DNA from: Flavobacteriaceae bacterium PS02334
GTDB lineage: Bacteria > Bacteroidota > Bacteroidia > Flavobacteriales > Flavobacteriaceae
Reading direction: 5' to 3'
Assembly: GCA_029959295.1 (NCBI GenBank)
Contig: JASCOH010000003.1
Location: 515,005 to 579,004 of the forward strand
Length of the DNA stretch: 64,000 nucleotides
This document shows, piece by piece, positions 25,574-34,896 of this stretch. The position numbers and the translations under genes are program-made. Each line of letters starts with the position of its first letter. Positions within the stretch are counted from its first letter, which is position 1. A model generated the notes under the pieces. The model worked only from the letters and a program-made list of their open reading frames with translations. It was not told the origin of the DNA and did not search any database.

Positions 25574-26377
25574 TTATAAGAATAATTCTTTGATAAGGAT
25601 ATAGATTCCCATAACCAGTACAAACCAACCGAATGCGGATTTGAGTTTATTTCCTTCTATTTTTTTTGACAGGAAGATTCCGATAAAAATCCCGACAACG
25701 GATAATCCGGTAAAAGTGGATAACAAAGTCCAGTCTATGGTTTCACTACCTTGTAAATCTCCGGTAAACCCTAAAAGTGATTTCGCAGCAATTATAAATA
25801 AGGAAGTTCCTACGGCTAATTTCATAGGCATTTTTGCTAATAAAACCAATGCCGGAATAATTAAAAATCCACCACCTGCACCGACTAATCCGGTTAAAGT
25901 TCCAACCAAAGCTCCTTCCAACAGAATCATTGGATAGTTGTATTTTATTTCGCCGTCATCTGCATCTTTACAATGCGGACAAGGACGTATCATGGATATC
26001 GAAGCAAATATCATTACGATGGCAAACAACACCATTAAGGCGATAGGTTTGGTAAATTCAAAACTTCCAACAGTGAAAATAACATCAGGAATCAGAGGCA
26101 TCAGATATGCTCTGGTTAAATACACTGCAACAATAGATGGAATACCAAAAATAAATACGGTTTTAAAATCTACTTTTTTATGTAGGGCATTTTGAACGCC
26201 ACCGACCAAAGATGTTGCCCCTACAACGAATAAGGAATAGGCTGTTGCCAGAATAGGATTAACACCCATCACATACACCAAAATAGGAACGGTAAGTATG
26301 GAACCTCCGCTACCTATAAGTCCTAATGAAACACCTACTAAAACGGCCAATAAATAGCCTATAAAATCTGTTGTCAT
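25574..26377 (-). CDS. TSUP-family sulfite/sulfur exporter
   Basis: This 267-residue protein has about eight membrane helices in two repeated halves, each opening with a glycine-rich turn (GLIGSGGSILTVPILV and GLVGAGGGFLIIPALV). This is the TSUP (TauE/SafE) fold, which moves sulfite, sulfonates or related sulfur anions across the membrane. The middle loop has a CPHC pair. It is its own transcription unit, driven from Crp-type site 2, and lies upstream of the persulfide operon; export of sulfite made by the dioxygenases is the natural role. Confidence 0.9.
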   Translation of the reverse strand: MTTDFIGYLLAVLVGVSLGLIGSGGSILTVPILVYVMGVNPILATAYSLFVVGATSLVGGVQNALHKKVDFKTVFIFGIPSIVAVYLTRAYLMPLIPDVIFTVGSFEFTKPIALMVLFAIVMIFASISMIRPCPHCKDADDGEIKYNYPMILLEGALVGTLTGLVGAGGGFLIIPALVLLAKMPMKLAVGTSLFIIAAKSLLGFTGDLQGSETIDWTLLSTFTGLSVVGIFIGIFLSKKIEGNKLKSAFGWFVLVMGIYILIKELFL

Positions 26378-26401
26378 AATTCTCTAATTAAATCGATAAC
26401 A

Positions 26402-26445
26402 CAAAATTAGAGGACTGTAATAACGCAGGCAGTAACAATTGTTAC
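26402..26445 (-). promoter_or_regulatory. Crp/Fnr-type site 2 and promoter of the TSUP gene
   Basis: Perfect palindrome GTAACAATTGTTAC at 26432-26445, centre 26438.5, with TAATTTTG at 26402-26409 on the minus strand. The centre-to-element distance is again 29.5 bp. Confidence 0.78.
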
Positions 26446-26531
26446 AGAGCCCTAAAAATTATAAATTATTCGATTTATGTAAAATCATTTTGTGATGAAA
26501 TGGAATTTAATGTTTATTTATTCTGTACTTT

Positions 26532-26575
26532 GTAACAAGTGTTACAATTGTTTTTGTAATTTAGAAATACTTTTA
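26532..26575 (+). promoter_or_regulatory. Crp/Fnr-type site 3 and promoter of cydAB
   Basis: GTAACAAGTGTTAC at 26532-26545, inside TGTAACAAGTGTTACA, centre 26538.5. On the plus strand, TACTTTTA at 26568-26575 matches the -7 consensus at 7 of 8 fixed and free positions and starts 29.5 bp from the centre. Confidence 0.75.
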
Positions 26576-26643
26576 CAGTAGCATATAACAGACGAATATA
26601 TTCTTATTAAAGATTTGATATTCAGTTAAATTAACCATTTCTT

Positions 26644-27981
26644 ATGGAAGATATGATTCTTTATAATCGGTTGCAATTTGCTTTCACGATTACCTTTCAC
26701 TACTTGTTTCCTCAACTCACTATGGGGCTTTCCTTGATGATTGTTTATTTTAAATGGAAATTTCTCAGAACGAAAAATGAAGACTACAATAATGCATCAA
26801 AATTCTGGATGAAGATTTTTGCATTAAACTTCGCAATGGGCGTTGTAACGGGTATTCCAATGGAATTTCAGTTCGGCACCAATTGGGCGAAGTTCTCTGA
26901 GCTTACCGGAGGTATCATCGGACAAACGTTGGCAATGGAAGGAATGTTCTCCTTCTTTTTAGAATCTTCTTTTCTGGGTATGTTTCTTTTTGGAGAAAAG
27001 CTACTTGGACAGAAACTACACTTTCTTTCGGGACTGATGGTTTTCCTCGGTTCCTGGGCAAGTGGTTTTTTGATTATTGCTACACACTCTTGGATGCAAC
27101 ATCCTGTCGGTTACGAAATTTTTGAAAACGGAAAGTTTGTATTGAACAATTTTAGTGCTCTATTCAATAATCCTTGGCTGTGGCCTTCATATCTACATAA
27201 TCAAATGGGTTCGTTAGTAACGAGTTCTTTTTTTGTGGCAGCCGTTGGAGCTTTCTATTTATTGAGTAATAAGCATAGTCGCTTTGGGAAGATTTTTGTA
27301 AAAAGCGGAGTCGTTTTCGGGGTAATTTCTTCAGTCATATTGGCTTTCCCTACGGGAGACTGGGCGGCTAAAAATGTGGTTAAATACCAGCCAGCAACAT
27401 TTGCAGCTATGGAAGGTATTTTCGAAACCGAAAAAGGAGGTTCTGAAATCGTTTTGGTAGGGCAACCCGATATGGAGAATAAAAAGCTGGATAATAAAAT
27501 CGCTGTGCCCAATGTACTTAGTTTTCTTACTTATCAGCGTTGGGATGCTGAAATTAAAGGTTTAAACGAATTTGATGAATCTATACATCCCACCAATGTT
27601 CCAGGTTTGTATTATGGTTATCATATTATGGTTGGCTTAGGAACTATTTTTATAGGAATTATGGTACTTGCATCGTTTTTGCTTTGGAAAGATAAACTGT
27701 ATAAAACGAAATGGCTGCTGTGGATTCTTATGTTTATGATCCCTTTTCCTTATATAGCCAATACAGCCGGATGGTACACGGCGGAATTAGGTAGGCAGCC
27801 CTGGCTTGTCTATAACCTGATGCGTATGGTTGATGGCGTTTCACCTACGGTATCTTCAGGAAATACATTATTTACTCTCTTGGGGTTTGTTGGACTGTAT
27901 TTGCTTCTTGGATTGCTTTTTCTTTTACTTGTTTTAAAAATCATTCGCAAAGGTCCTGAAGCTAAAATGGCCTTAAAATAA
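26644..27981 (+). CDS. cydA: Cytochrome bd quinol oxidase subunit I
   Basis: This 445-residue protein has the CydA pattern: MILYNRLQFAFTITFHYLFPQLTMG at the heme-binding N-terminus, GVVTGIPMEFQFGTNW, EGMFSFFLESSFLGMFLFGE, and a short Q-loop region. It is on the short side for the family, as in many Bacteroidota. Cytochrome bd is a high-affinity terminal oxidase that resists sulfide and nitric oxide better than heme-copper oxidases. Its place in a sulfide-handling regulon fits that property. No assembly factor (CydCD) or small CydX is seen nearby. Confidence 0.95.
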   Translation: MEDMILYNRLQFAFTITFHYLFPQLTMGLSLMIVYFKWKFLRTKNEDYNNASKFWMKIFALNFAMGVVTGIPMEFQFGTNWAKFSELTGGIIGQTLAMEGMFSFFLESSFLGMFLFGEKLLGQKLHFLSGLMVFLGSWASGFLIIATHSWMQHPVGYEIFENGKFVLNNFSALFNNPWLWPSYLHNQMGSLVTSSFFVAAVGAFYLLSNKHSRFGKIFVKSGVVFGVISSVILAFPTGDWAAKNVVKYQPATFAAMEGIFETEKGGSEIVLVGQPDMENKKLDNKIAVPNVLSFLTYQRWDAEIKGLNEFDESIHPTNVPGLYYGYHIMVGLGTIFIGIMVLASFLLWKDKLYKTKWLLWILMFMIPFPYIANTAGWYTAELGRQPWLVYNLMRMVDGVSPTVSSGNTLFTLLGFVGLYLLLGLLFLLLVLKIIRKGPEAKMALK

Positions 27982-27987
27982 TTGATT

Positions 27988-29064
27988 ATGGAGATATTTT
28001 GGTTTATTGTATTAATGGTTATGTTGGGGATTTACATTATCCTCGATGGGTATGATTTTGGAGCCGGGATTGTACATTTATTTTTGGCTAAAACCGAGGA
28101 AGAAAAAAAAGCCGTAACTAATGCTATCGGGCCTTTTTGGGATGCTAATGAAGTGTGGCTGATTGCTTCAGGAGGTGTTTTATTCTTTGCATTTCCGACG
28201 CTATATGCATCGGCTTTTAGTGGTTTTTATCTGCCTTTAATGCTGGTTTTATGGTTGTTGATTTTCAGAGCTGTAGGACTGGAATTGCGAGGACAAGTAC
28301 ATCACAAAATGTGGGAAGCTATTTGGGACAAAGCATTTGGGATTGCAAGTTTTCTGTTGGCTCTTTTCTTTGGTGCAGCACTCGGAAACGTGGTAAGAGG
28401 TGTAAACCTTGGAATGGTCGAAAATGGTATTTCTACACAAGAAGCTCATTATTTCTTTCTGGCACTTTGGAACCCTACGTTTGATCCGCTTGCAGAGCAT
28501 CAGGGGGTTATTGACTGGTTTACCTTGTTATTGGGACTTGTTGCTGTGGTAACATTAACCATTCACGGGGCTAATTGGATTATTTTGAAAACATCTACAT
28601 CACTCAACGGGCGGCTCAAAAAGGTAATTTTTAAATTGAATTTTGTATTGCTGGCACTGGTTGTTGCTTCTGCTTGTTTATGGCATTATGTAAAGCCCTT
28701 TCCTTTAAATAATCTGCAAACGCATTATTGGCTTTGGATATTCCCGATAATTGGTGCAGTAGGTCTAATCGGGTTGTTCAGAATTAACAAATTTAAAAAG
28801 GACAGCACCGGATTTTTATTTTCTTCTATGTTTATTTTCGGAAGCTTTGCCACCACTATAGCTTCTTTGTTTCCGACTTTATTACCTTCTACAAATCAAA
28901 TTAACCCATCATTGACTGTCTATAATGTGGCCGCTCACGAATACGGACTTTCAGTAGGTTTGGGATGGTTTATAGTTGCAGCTATTTTGGTTGTGATATA
29001 TTTCATCATTCAGTTCAGAGTTTTTAAAGGCAAAATGGATGATGTAGGTTACGGAGAGCATTAA
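27988..29064 (+). CDS. cydB: Cytochrome bd quinol oxidase subunit II
   Basis: About 358 residues from the ATG at 27988, 6 bp after cydA; a TTG at 27982 is possible but unnecessary. It has about nine membrane helices and the family signatures FWFIVLMVMLGIYIILDGYDFG at the start and GPFWDANEVWLI. It completes the bd oxidase. The unit ends in a strong hairpin at 29066-29106. Confidence 0.94.
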   Translation: MEIFWFIVLMVMLGIYIILDGYDFGAGIVHLFLAKTEEEKKAVTNAIGPFWDANEVWLIASGGVLFFAFPTLYASAFSGFYLPLMLVLWLLIFRAVGLELRGQVHHKMWEAIWDKAFGIASFLLALFFGAALGNVVRGVNLGMVENGISTQEAHYFFLALWNPTFDPLAEHQGVIDWFTLLLGLVAVVTLTIHGANWIILKTSTSLNGRLKKVIFKLNFVLLALVVASACLWHYVKPFPLNNLQTHYWLWIFPIIGAVGLIGLFRINKFKKDSTGFLFSSMFIFGSFATTIASLFPTLLPSTNQINPSLTVYNVAAHEYGLSVGLGWFIVAAILVVIYFIIQFRVFKGKMDDVGYGEH

Positions 29065-29065
29065 A

Positions 29066-29106
29066 AAAACTCAAAGACTAAGCATTTGACTTAGTCTTTG
29101 AGTTTT
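29066..29106. terminator. Strong bidirectional terminator between cydB and the thioesterase gene
   Basis: A perfect 17-bp inverted repeat (29066-29082 and 29090-29106) with a 7-nt loop. It begins 2 bp after the cydB stop. Its right arm contains the stop and the last five codons of the convergent thioesterase gene, so the terminator is partly coding. Confidence 0.9.
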
Positions 29107-29555
29107 ATCGCTAAAATTTCTCCTGTCGCACAAACAATTCCTTCAGCGGAAAGTGTCATATCTACCAAGATTTTTCTGCCCTCGATACTTCGGAGTTTTC
29201 CTTTTAGCTCCAGCTTTTTACCCATTGGTGTAGGTGCTTTAAAATCAACTTTAAGCGATGCTGTTACACATCTTATGGAAATAATAGCTGCATTTTCAAG
29301 ATCAATATTTTCTGCCAGACAAGCAAAAGCCGCAGCCGAACCAGTTCCGTGACAATCTAATAAGGAAGCAACTAATCCACCGTAAACACTTCCGGGAATT
29401 GCTGTAAATATTTCATCTGGTAAAAAATGGGCGATAGTTTCATCTCCCATTAAATATGTTTTTAACTGATGACCATCTGGATTATTCTTACCACATCCGT
29501 AGCAATGTGCTAGTTCATCGGGATACAAATCTTGAATTGCTTTTGATTTTTGCAT
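29091..29555 (-). CDS. Hotdog-fold (PaaI-type) thioesterase
   Basis: This 154-residue protein has the hotdog pattern with CYGCGKNNPDGHQLKTY at the N-terminus and VYGGLVASLLDCHGTGSAAAF in the central helix. The cysteine motif CYGCG near the start is typical of a subgroup of unknown substrate. It is the second gene after the exported dioxygenase-rhodanese, 20 bp downstream, and its end lies in the cydB terminator. It probably hydrolyses acyl-CoA or a related thioester. Confidence 0.82.
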   Translation of the reverse strand: MQKSKAIQDLYPDELAHCYGCGKNNPDGHQLKTYLMGDETIAHFLPDEIFTAIPGSVYGGLVASLLDCHGTGSAAAFACLAENIDLENAAIISIRCVTASLKVDFKAPTPMGKKLELKGKLRSIEGRKILVDMTLSAEGIVCATGEILAIKLKD

Positions 29556-29575
29556 TCTACTCCTAAAATTTAAAG

Positions 29576-31042
29576 TTATTTTACAAGTTCGTTATTTTTA
29601 TCTTTCCAATCATTAATTCCACCAGAATAATTCAGAATGTTTTCAAAACCGTTTTTTACAAGAATGGAATAAGCAATTGCCGCTCTTGTTCCGCTTTGGC
29701 AATGGATGATGACAGGTTCTTTTTTATTGATTTTATTAAGATTGTTTTCAAGTGTATTCAGTACTATATTTTCAACACCTTTGATATGGCCACTTTTGTA
29801 TTCGTTTTCGGTACGAACATCAATTTTCTTAATGTTTTTGTTTCCCAAATATGATTTGAAAGTATCTATATCGATGGTTTTTACATTTTGCAAAGCCAAA
29901 TTTTGTTCAGACGGATTAGTTATGTACCCATAGATATTGTCCATCCCGATACGCATCAGTTTACGGGTCAAATCCTCGATTTGATTTTCGTCTGCAACCA
30001 AAATAATCTGATTTTGATAATCAACAACCGAACCGACAAACGTGGAGAATGTTTTCATATTTTCAATCAGAAGACTCCCCGGAATATATCCTTTTCCCGA
30101 AGTTGCTTTTGGGCGGGCATCTATTACGAGTAAACCATTTTTAATCGCATCTTCTGTTTCTTTTTGATTGAGTTTAGCAAGTTTTGGAACTTCAACCAAT
30201 AGCGGACGATCTACTCTGTTCAGATGTTTCATCATCGCAAAATATTTTGGCGGAGCTGGTTGATCGTTCAAAATATAGTTTACAAAATCAGTTTCTTTTC
30301 CCGAAAATTGCAAAGCAGGATTGGTCAATTTTTCTTGTTGCAAAGTAGATTGCGGAATATTGCTCAAACTTTTGCCGCAGAAAGAACCTGCTCCGTGTCC
30401 CGGCCAGATTTCTGTGTTATCGGGTAATTTCAAAAATTTCTCAATAGAATGATAGAGTTGCTTTGCTCCAATTTCCTGCGAACCAATTTGTCCTGCTGCT
30501 TTTTCCAATAAATCGGGACGGCCGACATCGCCTACAAAAATAAAATCTCCGGTAATGGCTTTTATTGGATTTGAAGTTCCGTCTTTTACCAAAAACGTAA
30601 TGCTTTCAGGAGTATGTCCAGGTGTGTGAATGACTTCTATCGTAATACTTCCAACCGAAATTTTATCGCCATTTTTCAGTCCGGTGTGTGGAAAATCGTA
30701 TTGCCAGTCTTTTCCACCTTCGTCAGACAGATATAACGGTGCTTTGGTTACTGTTGCGAGTTCTCGTGAACCACTCAGGAAATCTGCGTGTATATGGGTC
30801 TCGGTAATTTTGGTAATTTTTAAATTATGTTTCTCTGCAATTTGCAAATAGGTATCAATGTCTCTTTTAGGATCGATGACAATCACTTCTTTGGTTTCTG
30901 CATCCCCAATCACGTAACTTGCCTGTGATAGTGTTTCGTCATAAACACGTTCAAAGAAAAGAGTTTGTGCAAATGAGGAATTGGATAGGAAGAATATTGC
31001 TACCAACCAAAGAAAACTGCTTTTTAAAAAGATGGATTTCAT
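29576..31042 (-). CDS. Exported CstB-like persulfide dioxygenase-rhodanese (copy 3)
   Basis: This 488-residue protein has a clear signal peptide (FLWLVAIFFLSNSSFAQ, cut near residue 25). It then has the same three domains as copy 1: dioxygenase with THIHADFLSGSREL (His83, His85, Asp87) and WPGHGAGSFCGK, a rhodanese-like domain without Cys, and a rhodanese with IIHCQSGTRAAIA. By eye it is closer to copy 1 than to copy 2. Export of such an enzyme is unusual, because its thiol substrates are usually cytoplasmic. It is driven by Crp-type site 4. Confidence 0.87.
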   Translation of the reverse strand: MKSIFLKSSFLWLVAIFFLSNSSFAQTLFFERVYDETLSQASYVIGDAETKEVIVIDPKRDIDTYLQIAEKHNLKITKITETHIHADFLSGSRELATVTKAPLYLSDEGGKDWQYDFPHTGLKNGDKISVGSITIEVIHTPGHTPESITFLVKDGTSNPIKAITGDFIFVGDVGRPDLLEKAAGQIGSQEIGAKQLYHSIEKFLKLPDNTEIWPGHGAGSFCGKSLSNIPQSTLQQEKLTNPALQFSGKETDFVNYILNDQPAPPKYFAMMKHLNRVDRPLLVEVPKLAKLNQKETEDAIKNGLLVIDARPKATSGKGYIPGSLLIENMKTFSTFVGSVVDYQNQIILVADENQIEDLTRKLMRIGMDNIYGYITNPSEQNLALQNVKTIDIDTFKSYLGNKNIKKIDVRTENEYKSGHIKGVENIVLNTLENNLNKINKKEPVIIHCQSGTRAAIAYSILVKNGFENILNYSGGINDWKDKNNELVK

Positions 31043-31122
31043 ATATTAATTGCTTTAAAATTTCAATGTTTTATATTTATCTACACTAACTTCGCATAGT
31101 TATATGTGATATTATAAATAGA

Positions 31123-31166
31123 CAAAATTAGCAATTCCCATTTTGGCAGAAAGTAACATAGGTTAC
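31123..31166 (-). promoter_or_regulatory. Crp/Fnr-type site 4 and promoter of the exported dioxygenase gene
   Basis: GTAACATAGGTTAC at 31153-31166, the same 14 bp as site 1, centre 31159.5. TAATTTTG lies at 31123-31130 on the minus strand, 29.5 bp from the centre. Confidence 0.78.
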
Positions 31167-31229
31167 ATAGGGGGTAGGAATAAAAAAAACATTCAAAAGC
31201 GCAGTTCCTCCATTGTTTTAATCTTTCAC

Positions 31230-31781
31230 CTATTCTTTGTTGGTGTCAAAATAGATATTCGGTCTTCCAAAAATCCATTTTACGAATGAAACAACCAATG
31301 CAATCGGAATTATGAATATAGCGGCTATAATCATTCCGTATTCATACAACAAAGAACTATCTGAATAAGGTTTCCCTTTCATTCTGGCACGCAGTGCACT
31401 CATCGGTAAGCCAATCATATTGCCCATCAGCATCAGTTGAATGGCTACCAATATAATTCTTGCCTCTTCTTTTCCGTATTCTTTTACAATGGCTTCGTAT
31501 GTTTCCTGTTCTGGCAATCCACGTGTTTCGGCATAATGTTGAGCAAATAGAATGGCTTTCGATTCTTCGGGATTGACAAAGCTTTTGTCTCCCGTAAGGA
31601 AACCCGATATTTCATCGTTATTCATTCCCATTTTTAATGCCATCTGCGTATGAGCGTATGAACATACGGCACAAGCGTTGACCTCAGTTACTGCCAGTTG
31701 TAATCTTTCTAAAAATTGCTCATCAATGGTTTTCTGCTTTTTATTTTTGATAAATATTATTGCCGACCTCGGTGCTAACAT
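31230..31781 (-). CDS. AhpD-like carboxymuconolactone decarboxylase-family protein with C-terminal membrane helix
   Basis: This 183-residue protein has the AhpD/CMD core with the redox pair CAVC (NACAVCSYAHTQMALKMG) and a C-terminal hydrophobic helix (MIIAAIFIIPIALVVSFV). The frame continues upstream of the chosen ATG for about 14 codons that read KVSLSELFRSL, similar to longer relatives, but contains no ATG, GTG or TTG. The N-terminus may be shortened. It is the last gene of the TetR-led export operon, with a 95-bp gap to the ABC ATPase. Confidence 0.78.
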   Translation of the reverse strand: MLAPRSAIIFIKNKKQKTIDEQFLERLQLAVTEVNACAVCSYAHTQMALKMGMNNDEISGFLTGDKSFVNPEESKAILFAQHYAETRGLPEQETYEAIVKEYGKEEARIILVAIQLMLMGNMIGLPMSALRARMKGKPYSDSSLLYEYGMIIAAIFIIPIALVVSFVKWIFGRPNIYFDTNKE

Positions 31782-31876
31782 TAGCGAACGAAACAGTTCT
31801 GATAAAGAAACTTTTCTTTTATACTAAGTTTGATTTTCAATGTTTTGAGGTATAGATATGTTATTATTCATTGTAC

Positions 31877-32569
31877 TTAATTTGTATGTCCGCCAATGAT
31901 GCTTCCGTCTTTCATTTCTATGGTACGGTCACTTTTCTGAGCGAATTCATCATCGTGGGTTACAGCAATAATGGTTTGTCCGAAACTGCGGGTCAGGTCT
32001 TTGAAAATATCAAAAACAATGTCTGTGTTCTTACTGTCCAAATTACCTGTTGGCTCATCACCCATAATAATCAACGGATCATTAATTAAGGCTCTGGCAA
32101 TGGCAACACGTTGTTGCTGCCCACCCGAAAGTTTATTCGCAGGTTTGAGGGCCTGATCTTCCATACCCAGCATTTTTAACTTTTCATAAGCCCGTTCTTC
32201 TATTTCCTTTGGGGAAAACTTACCCAATTTCAGTGCGGGAATCATCACATTTTTCAGGCAGGTAAATTCTGCCAGCAGGTAATGAAACTGGAATACAAAA
32301 CCTATTTTTTCGTTTCGGATTGCTGCCAGTTCATCAACCGATTTTCCTGTAATTAATTCATTATCTATCACTAAATTTCCATTATAATCTCTGTCCATAG
32401 TGGAAAGGATATAGAGCAAAGTAGATTTACCACTCCCTGACTTCCCGATAAGTGTTAGAAATTCACCTCTCTCTACTTCAAAACCAATATTTTTCAACAC
32501 CTGAAATTCTACCGGGTCATAAAAATACTTGTCGATATTTTCTGTTTTTAAAACGATATTTTTATCCAT
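31877..32569 (-). CDS. MacB/LolD-type ABC transporter ATPase
   Basis: This 230-residue ATPase has Walker A GKSGSGKSTLLY, signature LSGGQQQRVAIARAL, Walker B IIMGDEPTGNLDS and the switch His in VTHDDEFA. The pattern QFHYLLAEFTCLKNVMIP is typical of the MacB/LolD group. It powers the permease encoded 3 bp upstream. With adaptor and TolC genes in the same unit it forms a tripartite exporter. Confidence 0.93.
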   Translation of the reverse strand: MDKNIVLKTENIDKYFYDPVEFQVLKNIGFEVERGEFLTLIGKSGSGKSTLLYILSTMDRDYNGNLVIDNELITGKSVDELAAIRNEKIGFVFQFHYLLAEFTCLKNVMIPALKLGKFSPKEIEERAYEKLKMLGMEDQALKPANKLSGGQQQRVAIARALINDPLIIMGDEPTGNLDSKNTDIVFDIFKDLTRSFGQTIIAVTHDDEFAQKSDRTIEMKDGSIIGGHTN

Positions 32570-32572
32570 GAT

Positions 32573-33796
32573 TTACTTTCTAAAAATGCTGACCGGATCT
32601 ACTTTTGCTGCTTTACGGGCAGGAATGTATCCGGCAAAAAATGTAATAACTAAGCCCATAACAACTCCCTGAATGAATTTCTGCAGTTCATAATCTACAG
32701 GAAAGTATCCTATGTCACCACCGATATATACCTTTTTCAACAAGGTAATCATTAGCAATGCCATCAACATTCCGCCAACTACACCAATCAAGCCAATAGA
32801 TAATGCCTGCGTTACAAAAATCCGTATCACATCTTTCCCTTTAAAACCAATAGCTTTTAAGATGGCAATGTCATTTATTTTTTGTGAAACGGTCATGTTC
32901 AGGATATTGTAAATGCCAAAACCAGCAATGAGCATAATGGCTGTAGAGACAAAATTGATCATAATGAACCGCATTTTGCTGAGTGCCATCAGCGATTCGT
33001 TACTCTCTTTCCAATCTTCGGATTTGTATCCGGTTAACTGAGATAACTTTTCGGCAACGGCTGCCGCTTGATACGGATCTTTTACATTGACACTGATGTC
33101 TGTTACATACACATTGTTTTCTTTGAGCAATTGCTGGGCCGTGTATAGATTAACGTACGATTTGGTGTCGTCGGCAGTTGAATTAAATGATCGAAAAATA
33201 CCTGCTACACGGAGGTTCTTAGTTACACCTTTTTGTGATGTAAGATTGATATTATCACCAAGTACCAAGTTCATTTTTTCTGCTATTCCTATACCGATTA
33301 CGATGCCGTTCGGGTCGGATTTCAGGGTTTCAAATTTGCCTTCAACCATTGATGATGTAATGCTGTACATCATATCTGCTTCGTCTGGCTTTATCCCAAT
33401 GCTTAATCCACTCACCTGAGTTTTTCCGTTATTATAAAACACGCTTGTGTTGACTTGGGCTGTTACCACAGTTACTTCCTTCTGTTGTTGTACCATTTCT
33501 GCAATACCGTTCGGGTTAATGATGGTATTGACTTTGGGTACTACTTTCGGATTGGAAATCAGGTACTCGGCAGCAGTATCACTTACCAGATTTTTGCTGA
33601 TGACATCATCATTGTACAACCGAATATGTGGAGTGTTTTTGAAAATATTTTCGTCAGATGCTTTATCAAAACCAACCAGTAAACTGTTCATGAAAATATA
33701 GATTGACATTCCGAGCAATACCCCAAGAACGGCTACAGCAGTCATTTTTTTGCCTGAAAAAAGGTAAGTTCTGGCTATGTCTGTATTAATATTCAT
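32573..33796 (-). CDS. MacB-type ABC transporter permease
   Basis: This 407-residue protein has an N-terminal membrane helix, a large periplasmic domain (MacB-PCD type, about residues 45-270) and three C-terminal membrane helices of the FtsX fold (GFGIYNILNMTVSQKINDIAILKAIGFKG split over TM2 and the coupling loop). The ending RKAAKVDPVSIFRK is typical. It works with the ATPase and adaptor next to it. The substrate is unknown. Confidence 0.92.
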   Translation of the reverse strand: MNINTDIARTYLFSGKKMTAVAVLGVLLGMSIYIFMNSLLVGFDKASDENIFKNTPHIRLYNDDVISKNLVSDTAAEYLISNPKVVPKVNTIINPNGIAEMVQQQKEVTVVTAQVNTSVFYNNGKTQVSGLSIGIKPDEADMMYSITSSMVEGKFETLKSDPNGIVIGIGIAEKMNLVLGDNINLTSQKGVTKNLRVAGIFRSFNSTADDTKSYVNLYTAQQLLKENNVYVTDISVNVKDPYQAAAVAEKLSQLTGYKSEDWKESNESLMALSKMRFIMINFVSTAIMLIAGFGIYNILNMTVSQKINDIAILKAIGFKGKDVIRIFVTQALSIGLIGVVGGMLMALLMITLLKKVYIGGDIGYFPVDYELQKFIQGVVMGLVITFFAGYIPARKAAKVDPVSIFRK

Positions 33797-33800
33797 CAGT

Positions 33801-34892
33801 CTAAAGTTTTATATGTTCCAGAATATCATCTTTGCTGATTCCTTCCAATATTTCTACATATTCGGTAGAAATGATACCTGTTTTTACAACAATGGGTTCG
33901 TCTTTTCCTTTTAGCTTTACCTTATTTCCAAAGCCCAAATAGCTTCTCGGAATTAATAAAGCATTCTTCTTTTCGCTTGTCAAAATATTAGCTTCCAGTT
34001 GTGTGCCGTAAATACTACTTGCAGCTGCTTCATTCAGCAGCACTTTTACAATAAATGATTGTGTTTTTTCATCAAATGCAGCTACTACTTCACTGATTTT
34101 GCCTTCGTACACGTTGTTTTTATCTGTGTTGAACTGGATATAAACCAACTGTCTCAATTTTACTTTTCCGATGCTTTTTTCATCTACGTTCAATACCACT
34201 TCCGGTTTGCTGTCATCAGCAATTGTGGCAACAATATCTCCTTTTTTGACATAATCTCCTGTTGATTTCAGCTTGTTGACAATCGTACCATTTTGAGGTA
34301 TTATCAGTTGATTGTATCGTTCTATCACTTTGCTGTTTTGTAGCTGATTTTTGTTAGAAATCTGCTGTGTTTTGGCACGTTGCAACAGTTCTGCTTTTTG
34401 CTTTTTTAAGGCATTCAGCTGTGCCAGTGAATTTTTTGCTGCCAATTGCATATTCTCAAATTCTACCTTGGCTACACTTTGCTTTTGGAACAGTCGTTCA
34501 TAACGTTCAGCTTGTTGTTTGTCTTGCTCGTATTTGCTTTCTGCATAGCGAATGTTTTGTTCCAGTTGCTGAATGGCAGGCGAATTTTCCGTTAGGTTTT
34601 CGTTGGCAATGGTTAATTGTTCCTCTGCCGAATGCGTATTGATACGGTTAGACGGATTGTCGATAACCGCAATGACCTTTCCTGTATTCACTTTGTCTCC
34701 CACCTCAAAATTGGCTTCTGTAAGTATGCCATCTGTTTGTGCCGTGAGATGATAGGCATCATCCCAATCGAGCATTCCCGATGCAAAAACTAATTCTTTT
34801 ATATCTTTTACCACCGGCTGCGCTTCTTCCTTTGAACCACAGGATTGTAGTGTAACGAACAGTACAATGGTAACGAACAACTTTATTTTCAT
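33801..34892 (-). CDS. HlyD-type periplasmic adaptor lipoprotein of the ABC exporter
   Basis: About 363 residues from the Met at 34892, which begins a signal peptide with lipobox LQSC; the frame extends upstream but that part overlaps the TolC stop and lacks a role. It has lipoyl halves (ILTEANFEVGDKVNTGKVIA and the later GTIVNKLKSTGDYVKKGDIV), a coiled coil (about 70-150) and beta domains. It connects the permease to TolC. Confidence 0.9.
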   Translation of the reverse strand: MKIKLFVTIVLFVTLQSCGSKEEAQPVVKDIKELVFASGMLDWDDAYHLTAQTDGILTEANFEVGDKVNTGKVIAVIDNPSNRINTHSAEEQLTIANENLTENSPAIQQLEQNIRYAESKYEQDKQQAERYERLFQKQSVAKVEFENMQLAAKNSLAQLNALKKQKAELLQRAKTQQISNKNQLQNSKVIERYNQLIIPQNGTIVNKLKSTGDYVKKGDIVATIADDSKPEVVLNVDEKSIGKVKLRQLVYIQFNTDKNNVYEGKISEVVAAFDEKTQSFIVKVLLNEAAASSIYGTQLEANILTSEKKNALLIPRSYLGFGNKVKLKGKDEPIVVKTGIISTEYVEILEGISKDDILEHIKL

Positions 34893-34896
34893 ACGT

